Of a stretch of DNA of 64,000 nt, positions 18,245-25,394 are shown piece by piece. The position numbers and the translations under genes are program-made. Under the pieces are notes generated by a model. The model was not told where the DNA came from, did not search any database, and was given only the letters and a program-made list of their open reading frames with translations. Position 1 is the stretch's first letter, and each line of letters starts with the position of its first letter. The DNA is from Hymenobacter guriensis (GTDB lineage: Bacteria; Bacteroidota; Bacteroidia; Cytophagales; Hymenobacteraceae), in assembly GCF_015773195.1 (NCBI RefSeq), contig NZ_JADWYK010000019.1, forward strand, positions 19,530 through 83,529. The letters run 5' to 3'.

Positions 18245-19074
18245 TTGCGGCTAGCCCAGTTGCCCGCTTCTACCTGGCCGATACCCTCGCCCAGCGCCAC
18301 CCCGCTACCGCAACGGCCCTCACTGATGCGCTGCTTAAAAGTGGGGCGACAGTCGCTACCCTGCCCGGAACCCGGGATATCTGGGCCCGGGATTTTATGC
18401 CCGTGCCTACCACAAGCGGCAAGCTGATGCAGTTTCGCTACTTCCCGGACTACTTGCGCCCTAGGCGGTGGCATACGACTATCACCGACGGCGCTGCAGT
18501 AGCAAACCGGCTGGGCCTGCCGCTCCAGCGGAGCCCGCTCATAGTCGACGGCGGCAACATGGTCAGCCGGTTCGGCCGGGTGCTTATGTCGGACAAGGTG
18601 CTGCGCGAAAACCCCACGGTGCCCCGCTCCCGGCTGCTGCGCTTGCTGGCCGATGCCTTGGAAGTAGACCGGATTGACTTGATACCGGCTCACCCCGACG
18701 ACTTCACTGGCCATGCTGACGGGTTGGTGCAGCTGCTCGATGAGCGAACGGCCCTGGTAAATGACTACCGCCGGCACGAGCCCATCATCTGGCAGCGCCT
18801 GCTGAAGGCCCTGCGTCGCGCCGGCTTCGACTCTGTGCCCTTGCCCTACAATCCCTACCAGAATACCGATTACACATCGGCAGTGGGCGAGTATATCAAC
18901 TACCTGAATGTGGGGAAGACACTGATTATTCCCATCTACCACCAAGCAGAAGATGAGCTAGTCATGCGCCGCCTGCACGAACTCTACCCCGACTTTGAAA
19001 TAATTTCGCTCGATGGCAGAGCAGTGGCCAAGCAAGGGGGCGTATTTCACTGCGTGACGTGGAATACGAATTGA
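18241..19074 (+). CDS. Agmatine-deiminase / peptidylarginine-deiminase family protein
   Basis: 277 residues, shorter than typical agmatine deiminases (about 340-370). The guanidino-modifying-enzyme motifs are present: WARDFMPV (substrate Asp), IVDGGNM, GHADGLVQLLDE (His and Asp), and a terminal QGGVFHCVTW with the nucleophilic Cys. So a working hydrolase acting on a guanidinium group is plausible. The start overlaps the stop of the upstream glycosylase-like gene by four bases, which suggests the two proteins work together. That pairing is not one I associate with polyamine metabolism, and no putrescine-pathway gene (N-carbamoylputrescine amidase) is nearby. Confidence 0.8.
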   Translation: MIAASPVARFYLADTLAQRHPATATALTDALLKSGATVATLPGTRDIWARDFMPVPTTSGKLMQFRYFPDYLRPRRWHTTITDGAAVANRLGLPLQRSPLIVDGGNMVSRFGRVLMSDKVLRENPTVPRSRLLRLLADALEVDRIDLIPAHPDDFTGHADGLVQLLDERTALVNDYRRHEPIIWQRLLKALRRAGFDSVPLPYNPYQNTDYTSAVGEYINYLNVGKTLIIPIYHQAEDELVMRRLHELYPDFEIISLDGRAVAKQGGVFHCVTWNTN

Positions 19075-19104
19075 GACAGCAATAGCCTCCCAGTTGCGCA
19101 GGCG

Positions 19105-19587
19105 CTAGCTTTTAGCAGGCAGGATGCCCCCGGCCTTCAACTCATCCCGGGTGTAATTTATTGGTCCTGTGGTTGGCTTTGCCGGGCGCGTATGCGGGGG
19201 CAGAGTATCGTCTTCTTTGGTGGCCAGGAAATAGAATACCTGCGGCTCATGGTAAGTGGATATCTTAATTCGTTTCGCCCTAATCCCATGCTCTATCCCA
19301 TTCAGATAGTTTTTCAGGCGAGTAGCTTGGTCCTCAGTCAGCCCAAATGAGTTGGGAAAGACAGCTTGATTGAGTTGCTGCAGCGCGAGTATTGGGTCCA
19401 CGCCAGATAGAACGTGTATAATGCTATAAATTCGCTTCATTTCGTTTCCATCTCCCCGAAAGCAATAGTATCGGTCGCGGCTAAGCAGCCTTTTCTTGGC
19501 CGGCCGAGAATGAATCAGCTGCTTCTCGATTAAATGCGCCGTTTCACTGGCGGGAAGTGTTATCACGGATGGCTCGTAGCTGGGCAT
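19105..19587 (-). CDS. Hypothetical protein
   Basis: 160 residues starting MPSYEPSVITLPASETAHLI. The middle is basic (HSRPAKKRLLSRDRYYCF), with a Lys/Arg-rich patch KRIKISTYHEPQVFYFLA and a Pro-rich tail. It lies 24 bp downstream of the helix-turn-helix gene and is probably in the same transcript. No family recognised. Confidence 0.55.
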   Translation of the reverse strand: MPSYEPSVITLPASETAHLIEKQLIHSRPAKKRLLSRDRYYCFRGDGNEMKRIYSIIHVLSGVDPILALQQLNQAVFPNSFGLTEDQATRLKNYLNGIEHGIRAKRIKISTYHEPQVFYFLATKEDDTLPPHTRPAKPTTGPINYTRDELKAGGILPAKS

Positions 19588-19611
19588 AGCTTGTTTTTGC
19601 GACTGGCTGAA

Positions 19612-19956
19612 TCAGGATTTTGAAGCCTTTTTGGAGGGCTTTTTCTTGGCCTCAGTAGATTGCGAAGGCTCCTCGCTTTCATCCCCACTCGGCTCCGCCG
19701 GCCGGTTCTGATACTCGTCGCGGATGAGGTCGATAAGCTGTTGCTCGGGTACCCTTAGCAGCGCGGCCAGCGCCAGCAGCTCCTTTATGGTCAGAGTCTC
19801 GGGCTCCTTGATGCGGCGCTGGGCCGTGCGGTGGTTGATATCCAAGCCCTCCGTGAGCTGCATAATCTTGGTACCGGTCTGCCGCAGCAACTCGGCGAGG
19901 GTGCTGGCCGTGACGGTGGCAGCCTGCGCCTGGATGGAGATAAGGTGACGTGTCAT
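19612..19956 (-). CDS. Small helix-turn-helix (XRE-like) protein
   Basis: 114 residues from MTRHLISIQAQAATVTAS. A five-helix segment, LAELLRQTGTKIMQLTEGL followed by DINHRTAQRRIKEPETLTIKE and LLALAALLRVPEQQLIDLI, has the layout of Cro/C1-type HTH domains. The tail is Lys/Ser-rich and disordered. It could be the regulator for the paired operators of this region, but nothing in the sequence proves that. It is flanked closely by hypothetical genes on the same strand (8 bp and 24 bp). Confidence 0.6.
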   Translation of the reverse strand: MTRHLISIQAQAATVTASTLAELLRQTGTKIMQLTEGLDINHRTAQRRIKEPETLTIKELLALAALLRVPEQQLIDLIRDEYQNRPAEPSGDESEEPSQSTEAKKKPSKKASKS

Positions 19957-19964
19957 GGGCAAGG

Positions 19965-20423
19965 CTACTTTCTGCTGGTAAGGGGGAGCAAAGGGTTTTT
20001 AATGGCGCGGAATGAGCGTTGGGGCGGCCCGCCGGCCCGCACCTGGGCTAGCAGTTCTTCTACCTGCTCCGGCTCGAGTAGCTCGCGCATGGGGCCGATA
20101 AAGGTGAACCCTCCGAATATGCTCTCGTCGCCGTGCACGAATCGCATCAGATAGTAGCGGTCGTCATACGGGGCAGCGTAGCGCACCAGCATTACCAGCG
20201 CCGGCGGAGCAATGGCGTACTGCTCACAGAGCTTGCCAGCCAAGTCCACGACGCCTAATCCAATACGGTCCCAGAAGAATTGAGGCAGGTCAAGGGCTAT
20301 AGCCCACCCGTGGGCCGGGTGAACCAGCACCTCACTCCGGGCGGACTGGGCCTGGTCATCCAAGAAATAGAAGGGCTCGGCTTGTCGAATACCGGGGATG
20401 CAAAGCAGGCTTTCCAATAGCAA
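19965..20423 (-). CDS. Hypothetical protein
   Basis: 152 residues starting MLLESLLCIPGIRQAEPFYF. Mixed alpha/beta composition with conserved-looking hydrophobic strands (HGWAIALDLPQFFWDRIG, PALVMLVRYAAPYDDRYYL), and a C-terminal acidic helix LLEPEQVEELLAQVR. It lies 8 bp upstream of the HTH gene. Family unknown. Confidence 0.55.
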   Translation of the reverse strand: MLLESLLCIPGIRQAEPFYFLDDQAQSARSEVLVHPAHGWAIALDLPQFFWDRIGLGVVDLAGKLCEQYAIAPPALVMLVRYAAPYDDRYYLMRFVHGDESIFGGFTFIGPMRELLEPEQVEELLAQVRAGGPPQRSFRAIKNPLLPLTSRK

Positions 20424-20477
20424 GGGGTCAGGAATGGTAACTCAGGTACTAGGTCCGGCTTACGTACAGACGCGCCG

Positions 20478-20753
20478 TTAGTGGCAGCAGCGCGGGAAAC
20501 TTGAACGGCCGCCCCGCGACGCTTCCTCACGGAGCAGCATCGCATCCTCCCACCGCTCACTTTCCGCTAGCGCCAGCGCGGCCCACCGGCAGACCTGCCG
20601 GGCATCCGACGTGGCGGCCAGCAACTGGCCCGCCTTCTGCCGGCGCTCGGCAGAAAAAGCCGGGTGGTTGAGAACGAGTGCTAGCCAAGCCCTGGCTTTT
20701 TCCAGCGGTAGCGGGTCAGCCGTGAAGTGGTCGACAGGAACGGAAACAGCCAT
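20478..20753 (-). CDS. Hypothetical small helical protein
   Basis: 91 residues from MAVSVPVDHFTADPLPLEKA, helical and Ala/Leu/Glu-rich (ARAWLALVLNHPAFSAERRQ, CRWAALALAESERWEDAML). A GTG/ATG start a few codons earlier is possible. A weaker version of the paired operator lies just upstream (20763-20799), close enough to overlap the start region. Family unknown. Confidence 0.5.
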   Translation of the reverse strand: MAVSVPVDHFTADPLPLEKARAWLALVLNHPAFSAERRQKAGQLLAATSDARQVCRWAALALAESERWEDAMLLREEASRGGRSSFPRCCH

Positions 20754-20762
20754 AGCTATTCT

Positions 20763-20799
20763 ATGCACAATGTACGAAGTATAATTGCACTTACTGCGA
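20763..20799 (-). promoter_or_regulatory. Possible degenerate copy of the paired operator
   Basis: ATGCACAATGTACGA (20763-20777) and TTGCACTTACTGCGA (20785-20799) each agree at about 11 of 15 bases with the operator TTGCACTTTATACAA, and they keep the 22-bp spacing of the three good copies. Unlike those, it is only about 10 bp from the chosen start codon, so either the start is further in or this copy is not functional. Confidence 0.3.
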
Positions 20800-20828
20800 A
20801 ATCAGTAGAAAGCAGCCTATTTGCAAAA

Positions 20829-20859
20829 CATCCCGGCCGGCCACTGGCCAACCGGGATG
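20829..20859 (-). terminator. Stem-loop terminator after the DUF3846-like gene
   Basis: CATCCCGG (20829-20836) pairs with CCGGGATG (20852-20859), with further GGCC/GGCC pairing in the loop. On the minus strand the stem is followed by TTTTGCAA. It lies 10 bp after the stop at 20869. Confidence 0.65.
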
Positions 20860-20868
20860 CTGCGGGCA

Positions 20869-21903
20869 TTACCTCATCATCTCAGACCGCATGAGTAGTA
20901 CCGGGCCGGCCACCACATCCACGGGCGAGTACTGGTCAAGCGGATAGGTTTCGTACCATAGGGCCGTGGCCAGCGGGTTAATGGGACGCTCCTTGAATTT
21001 GCCCTCGTCGTCGAAGACCAGAATCCAGTCCTGGTAAGCCCCGTGCTGAAGATGGTGCACGTCGATGTAGTCGCATTCCAAGGCCGTATACAGCTGCGCC
21101 AGCTTGAACGTCCGGCCCTTCACGTGTCGCACTTCCTGGATGCTGCCGTCGACTCCCAGCAGCATGGCCGCCCCCTCGGCCGGGAGCATGGCGCGGTGCT
21201 GGCGGGCGAAGTAGTCGCCCAGGGCCTTCACGCTGGCCAGCCGCTGCCCGTCTGCGAGTTGAAATGGGCCGTGCTCGTAGGCATGGGTCACAAACCGCTT
21301 GCCGGTGGTGCCGCACAGCGCAACGATGCGCGATTGGTCGGGTTGCCCGGCCTGCACCTGCACAAACAGGCGCGGCGGTAAGGGTTTCCAGAACGGCTGC
21401 CCCTGCTCGTCACCGGCCAGTATCTGGCTGCTGTGCAGGCTGAACAGCAACGGCTCAGCCTGCACAGCAGCCGCAACTGGTGGGGTAGGCTCGTCGTCCA
21501 CCCCAAACAGCAGTGCCTCGGCTACCGGCTTGAAACCACCTTTGAGCTGGTAGTGCCAGGCTCCCTGCACAAAGTCGCGGGCCGATACCGTCAGCGGCTG
21601 CTCTACCCCAAAAAGGCGTACGGTCTGCCCGGGATTAAAGCGCGCTGGCGCGGCTCCGGCTGGCACCGGGTAGGTCAGACCTTTCACCCAGCGCAGACCC
21701 TGTGGGCCACGAAACCGCACCTGCTGGCCCGCCGCCACTGAAGCCGCCTCGGCTCTATCGTCGGTACGGTTGAGGTAGCCGCTCAACTCTACGCGGCAAT
21801 AAGCTGCTGCCTCAGCTATGGTAGCGAACAGCACCGCCGGGAAGCTGTCCCCGTACTGGCGGAGAACTTCAAACTGGTAGCTGGCAAGATGGGTATTTTC
21901 CAT
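20869..21903 (-). CDS. DUF3846-like protein of a mobile element
   Basis: 344 residues. The N-terminal part (about 1-60) is helical and contains VLFATIAEAAAYCRVELSGY. The middle has a small beta-barrel-like segment (AGQQVRFRGPQGLRWVKGLTY). The C-terminal 100 residues, with LYTALECDYIDVHHL, WILVFDDEGKFKERPINPLA and VDVVAGPVLLM, match the DUF3846 pattern (a Gly/Asp-rich region with N-x-x-A-T and a terminal G-P/N-hydrophobic strand) common on phages and conjugative elements. Function of the family is unknown. It is preceded by a paired operator 65 bp upstream and followed by a stem-loop terminator, so it is a single-gene unit. Confidence 0.55.
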   Translation of the reverse strand: MENTHLASYQFEVLRQYGDSFPAVLFATIAEAAAYCRVELSGYLNRTDDRAEAASVAAGQQVRFRGPQGLRWVKGLTYPVPAGAAPARFNPGQTVRLFGVEQPLTVSARDFVQGAWHYQLKGGFKPVAEALLFGVDDEPTPPVAAAVQAEPLLFSLHSSQILAGDEQGQPFWKPLPPRLFVQVQAGQPDQSRIVALCGTTGKRFVTHAYEHGPFQLADGQRLASVKALGDYFARQHRAMLPAEGAAMLLGVDGSIQEVRHVKGRTFKLAQLYTALECDYIDVHHLQHGAYQDWILVFDDEGKFKERPINPLATALWYETYPLDQYSPVDVVAGPVLLMRSEMMR

Positions 21904-21967
21904 GCTCTAAAGGGTAGTTAGGGTGGTTGTTGATTCTAAATGGTCAACATTCACCGGCTCCCCTTAG

Positions 21968-22004
21968 TTGCATTTTATACAATTATTATTCGTATTTTAT
22001 ACCA
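21968..22004 (-). promoter_or_regulatory. Paired palindromic operator, copy 2
   Basis: TTGCATTTTATACAA (21968-21982), identical to the first box of copy 1, and TCGTATTTTATACCA (21990-22004), 22 bp further. The pair is 65 bp upstream of the minus-strand start at 21903, almost the same distance as in the other two good copies. Confidence 0.6.
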
Positions 22005-22049
22005 ATATCTTTTGTCTTGTGGTCCATCTGATTGCCATGCAAAAACTCG

Positions 22050-22083
22050 AAAGCCTTTCCGGCCGCGTGACCGAAAAGGCTTT
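22050..22083 (-). terminator. Stem-loop terminator
   Basis: AAAGCCTTT (22050-22058) pairs perfectly with AAAGGCTTT (22075-22083). A-rich sequence lies on the left and TTTT on the right, so it could work in both directions. It lies downstream of the minus-strand gene ending at 22120 and upstream of the operator region. Confidence 0.7.
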
Positions 22084-22119
22084 TGGTAGCTCTGTGCTAC
22101 AAGGAGAGATTCCACTAAG

Positions 22120-22362
22120 CTAAGACCTTGCTGGGGCTAGAATGCTGATGAGCCGCTCAATGGGGATTCTGGGAGTGAAGGGGTGCGTGTTGCCCCACGC
22201 GTGGGCTTTGATACGGCGCACATCTTCGTCAGAGAAGCTCACATGGCCAAGCTCGGCCTGCCCCCTGAATACATGGCAATGATTGCCGAACATATTCAGG
22301 GTGAAAGTAACGGGAACGTGTTCGTCGAGTAGGTGCAAAAGCGGGTAGTATGCGGTTGACAT
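22120..22362 (-). CDS. Hypothetical protein (80 residues)
   Basis: Starts MSTAYYPLLHLLDEHVPVTF. It has a beta-rich middle (TLNMFGNHCHVFRGQAELGH) and a C-terminal helix (IERLISILAPARS). It is followed by a good terminator 37 bp downstream. No family recognised. Confidence 0.5.
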   Translation of the reverse strand: MSTAYYPLLHLLDEHVPVTFTLNMFGNHCHVFRGQAELGHVSFSDEDVRRIKAHAWGNTHPFTPRIPIERLISILAPARS

Positions 22363-22426
22363 GGCAACAGTGAGAAATGGTACACCTAGAATCTACAACA
22401 TAAATGTCATATTTCCCCTGCTTGCC

Positions 22427-22642
22427 TTAGTTCTCCTGACCTTTCGGCTTGGTCGGCGTCCAGTCCATCCACTTCCGCTCGGTTTGGCAGTGGGTACACT
22501 GCATCAGCAGTTCCGTGCCTACGGGGTAAACTTCCAGCACTTCCAAATGGGCATGTAGCGTATCCTCCCCGCACGTCACGCAAGCCAGTAGCTCAGTGCC
22601 GGCCAACTGCTCTTCCAGAAAGTGTAGTTCGTCATTAGACAT
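22427..22642 (-). CDS. Small zinc-ribbon-like protein
   Basis: 71 residues starting MSNDELHFLEEQLAGTELLA. Two Cys pairs, CVTCGE and CTHCQTERKW, 28 residues apart fit a zinc-binding ribbon. The tail is Lys/Pro-rich. Function unknown; small zinc proteins of this kind are frequent on mobile elements. Confidence 0.55.
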   Translation of the reverse strand: MSNDELHFLEEQLAGTELLACVTCGEDTLHAHLEVLEVYPVGTELLMQCTHCQTERKWMDWTPTKPKGQEN

Positions 22643-22736
22643 GATGGTAAACTACAAGGTTTCTCCAATTGAATGAATAGCCTTGATATAGCCAAGCAGC
22701 ATGTAACGGGAGGGATGGACTAAAAGCACATAACTT

Positions 22737-23075
22737 TTACTTGCAGTATTTCCGAAGCAAGTCGTTAGCGTTTCCACCAAGAGAATTAGCTTTTTTCCAG
22801 TCAGCGCAAGCTCCATCGGTGTCCCCCATATCATGCTTAATACTGCCACGAATATGATATGCGTCGGCATCATTAGGCTTCATTGCTAGCGCTTTATTGA
22901 TTGCAGCTAAAGCTTCCTTAGGACGCCCTGTCATATTTAGGCCCATTGCACTTTCTACAATGTCATCAAATGACAAGGGCCCAGATGAAGTTTTTTCCAC
23001 GTAGGGCATACCATTAGCGCCCGTTTTCAGAGTGCCGGCGCTTTGTTTCGGTTTCAGAAAGTCAAAGAATCCCAT
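22737..23075 (-). CDS. Tetratricopeptide-repeat protein
   Basis: 112 residues starting MGFFDFLKPKQSAGTL. Two TPR-like helical pairs are visible: AMGLNMTGRPKEALAAINKA and AYHIRGSIKHDMGDTDGACA, followed by DWKKANSLG. It is a protein-interaction module. The DNA is visibly more AT-rich than most of the window, together with the next gene, which suggests separate origin of this pair. Confidence 0.65.
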   Translation of the reverse strand: MGFFDFLKPKQSAGTLKTGANGMPYVEKTSSGPLSFDDIVESAMGLNMTGRPKEALAAINKALAMKPNDADAYHIRGSIKHDMGDTDGACADWKKANSLGGNANDLLRKYCK

Positions 23076-23122
23076 GCTGTTCAGATGAAGTGGTGTAGTG
23101 TGTCTTACTGCTGAGAAGAAGC

Positions 23123-23527
23123 TTAAAGCCCTATTTTATCTTTAAAAACCCGAGGCACCATCCTGTCAAACATTCGATATAGCTCACCCCCGTCCATTAT
23201 TTGAGTGACTTCATCGTGTAAATCCATGCTGTCGGCAAGGGCTTCTACAACCGCGACGGTTTTAGAGATGGCAACAAAAATGGTGACGTTACTTTTTGAG
23301 ATTGAGGGCACGTAGATACCTGAGTGCAATGGCCATTCATATTTCTCCAACCTGTTGTTAATGCCTGCCTTACAGGCATAAGCAAGACTTAGCACTGCCT
23401 CATTATGCTCACTCTTGTCATAGGCATGTTGCACTTTGGGTATCAGGTCCAATAAAACTTGATAAACAAGGTCGAATGTATTGCCGAGATGATAGAATTC
23501 CTTTGTGCCTTTGAAAAGACCGAACAT
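23123..23527 (-). CDS. Hypothetical helical protein
   Basis: 134 residues, mostly helical, starting MFGLFKGTKEFYHLGNTFDL and with SLAYACKAGINNRLEKY in the middle. It is AT-rich like the downstream TPR gene, 48 bp away, so the two may be one transcript. Family not recognised. Confidence 0.55.
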   Translation of the reverse strand: MFGLFKGTKEFYHLGNTFDLVYQVLLDLIPKVQHAYDKSEHNEAVLSLAYACKAGINNRLEKYEWPLHSGIYVPSISKSNVTIFVAISKTVAVVEALADSMDLHDEVTQIMDGGELYRMFDRMVPRVFKDKIGL

Positions 23528-23645
23528 AACACTAGAGTGAAGTGGGGTGTGGTGATAAGTAAATGTAAAGGAAATGAAGTGAACCCTAACTGAGGCACAA
23601 CCTTGGATTTAACACCTAACTCAATAGCCAGTTGAGGTACGAGGC

Positions 23646-25055
23646 TTACCGCTCGATGCCACTGCTGCTGCGACCAATACCGGAACTCCCGCGCTCCTGC
23701 ACCGAGGCGGTGGTCAGTACCTGGGCGGAGCTGCGCAAATCCTCCAGGTGCTTGCTGCTGCCCAGTCCCGGCAGCTTCTCGGCCGCGTCAAGCGACCGGC
23801 GAAAGCTCTCCGCGTTGGGGCCGACAATTACCGGGTTGCGCGCCACGTCCTTCGCCACCTCGCGCAGACCGGCCCCGGCGGCAGCCTGGCCGTGGGCTTC
23901 CAGCACCTTGGCCACCTCGCGGGCGGCAGTGGCAAACACGGGCTGGGCCTCGGCGTGTGTCCTGGGGGCTGCGGGCACAGACGGGGCGCTGCTCCTTGCT
24001 GCCGAAGCCGCGGGCTGCCGCTGCGCGGGCGGCGCTACCAGCTCCTTGCCTTCGGCAAGCTGCAGCACCTGCACCGAAGCGGCTTTCAGGCGCTGGGCGT
24101 CGGCTAGGTCGAGCGGGGTATCCTTCATGGCCGGGTGCTTGAGAATCTTGTCCGCCGCCTGCTGAAACTCGGTGATGCTTTTGCCCTGGATAGCCTTAGG
24201 GTCCAGATTCACGGCCTCCACCTGCTGCCCCAGCCGGATGCCCTGCTCCCGGTTGCCGGGGCCGGGCATGTTGGCCACTACGCTGGCCACGCGGTAGCCG
24301 GTCACCTCCAGTTCCCGGCGGGCATCCATTGCCTTCATGGCCGGGCTTAGCTCCGGGGTGGGCGTCACGGCCTGGCGGGGGTCGCGCAACTCCTCCCCTA
24401 TCGCCCCCGGGGTTGGGGTGATAATTTTCTGAAACATCTCTTTCAGCGGCTGCAGATTCTTCGCCGCCTCGGCGGGCGGGTACTGCCGCACGATGGCCAG
24501 GTCGCGGCTGCGGTTTAGAATCTCCGGGCTGGCCCGGTTGAAGTCCACGTCATAGCCGGCTTCCTTGCCCAGCTGGGTGAAGGTGGCCTGGATGGTGCGG
24601 CCGTTGCCGTCGCGGAAGGCATGGGCATGGTTGTACTGGTCGAGGTAGTAGGCGGCCCGCTCGGCAAACTTCTCGGCCGAGAGGCCTTTCAGGTTATTCT
24701 CGCGGTTAAGCTGCGCCCCGATAGCATCCAGCCGCTCAGGTATTTCCTTGTGGGGCGCGTACGTCATGGTTTCGCGGAAGCCGGTGACGCGGGTATCCTT
24801 GTGGCCCTGAAACTCGCGGTCGGCCCGGGTCTCGCCGGCCCACTGGTACACGCCGCTGAACAGCCGCTCGTGCACCTGCTTCAGGTGGGCCTGGTCATAC
24901 TTCCCACCCTGAATGCCGCCTTGCGTGTTGAGCAGCTTCAGGCGGGGAATGGAGGAATCGGACTCGGCCTGCGCCAAATCCTCCTTGTTGGTAATTCCGA
25001 GCTTGTTCAGCCGCACGCCGTTCTCGTCGCTGAACCGGTCATTGAGCACCGCCAT
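23646..25055 (-). CDS. Fic-domain protein (VbhT-like toxin)
   Basis: 469 residues. The Fic core lies in about the first 200 residues, with motif HAFRDGNGRT (His145 to Arg153) matching HxFx(D/E)GNGR and therefore expected to catalyse AMP transfer to a target hydroxyl. The upstream flap (GVYQWAGETRADREFQG) is also kept. The last 260 residues are Ala/Pro/Glu-rich, helical and of unknown fold, ending in an Arg/Ser tail. The start overlaps the antitoxin stop (TAATG). It is the last gene of the mobilisation operon. VbhT of Bartonella conjugative plasmids is a related Fic protein thought to be delivered by the transfer machinery, so transfer into recipients is a plausible role here, but no BID domain is recognised. 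Confidence 0.88.
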   Translation of the reverse strand: MAVLNDRFSDENGVRLNKLGITNKEDLAQAESDSSIPRLKLLNTQGGIQGGKYDQAHLKQVHERLFSGVYQWAGETRADREFQGHKDTRVTGFRETMTYAPHKEIPERLDAIGAQLNRENNLKGLSAEKFAERAAYYLDQYNHAHAFRDGNGRTIQATFTQLGKEAGYDVDFNRASPEILNRSRDLAIVRQYPPAEAAKNLQPLKEMFQKIITPTPGAIGEELRDPRQAVTPTPELSPAMKAMDARRELEVTGYRVASVVANMPGPGNREQGIRLGQQVEAVNLDPKAIQGKSITEFQQAADKILKHPAMKDTPLDLADAQRLKAASVQVLQLAEGKELVAPPAQRQPAASAARSSAPSVPAAPRTHAEAQPVFATAAREVAKVLEAHGQAAAGAGLREVAKDVARNPVIVGPNAESFRRSLDAAEKLPGLGSSKHLEDLRSSAQVLTTASVQERGSSGIGRSSSGIER

Positions 25056-25324
25056 TACTGCGCCGGGCTGGTGGGCGTGCCGGCTCCGGGCTTGGCCGCG
25101 TAGCGGGCCCGGAGCATCTCGTCGGTTAGCTCAATCACCTGCTCAATCGTCAGCTCGCCGTCGACGTGGCGCTGCATCAGGGCCAGGGCTTCCGGGCTGG
25201 GCGCGGGGCCGTTGCTCATCATCGTGGCAATAGCGTTGTTGCTGTCGTGCTCGCGCTGCTGGCGGGCGGCTAGCTCTTCGGCAGTGAGGCCGGCCGGGGC
25301 GGGCGCAAAAAAGGTCTTGCTCAT
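25055..25324 (-). CDS. VbhA-family antitoxin
   Basis: 89 residues. After an N-terminal helix (TAEELAARQQREHDSNN) comes AIATMMSNGPAPSPEALALM and then VDGELTIEQVIELTDEML, the layout of VbhA-type antitoxins. In that family the inhibitory motif is (S/T)xxxE(G/N), whose Glu blocks ATP binding in the Fic toxin; here the motif reads TMMSNG (residues 34-39), with Asn in place of Glu. The stop overlaps the toxin start by one base, so the two are translated together. The substitution, if not a sequence error, raises the question of how the toxin is kept off. Confidence 0.75.
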   Translation of the reverse strand: MSKTFFAPAPAGLTAEELAARQQREHDSNNAIATMMSNGPAPSPEALALMQRHVDGELTIEQVIELTDEMLRARYAAKPGAGTPTSPAQ

Positions 25325-25394
25325 GGCTTTTCAGAAATAGAAGGTGGTACTAGTAGAACGCTAAAACGGCCTTATTTGTCGCTTTTAAGCGGTT

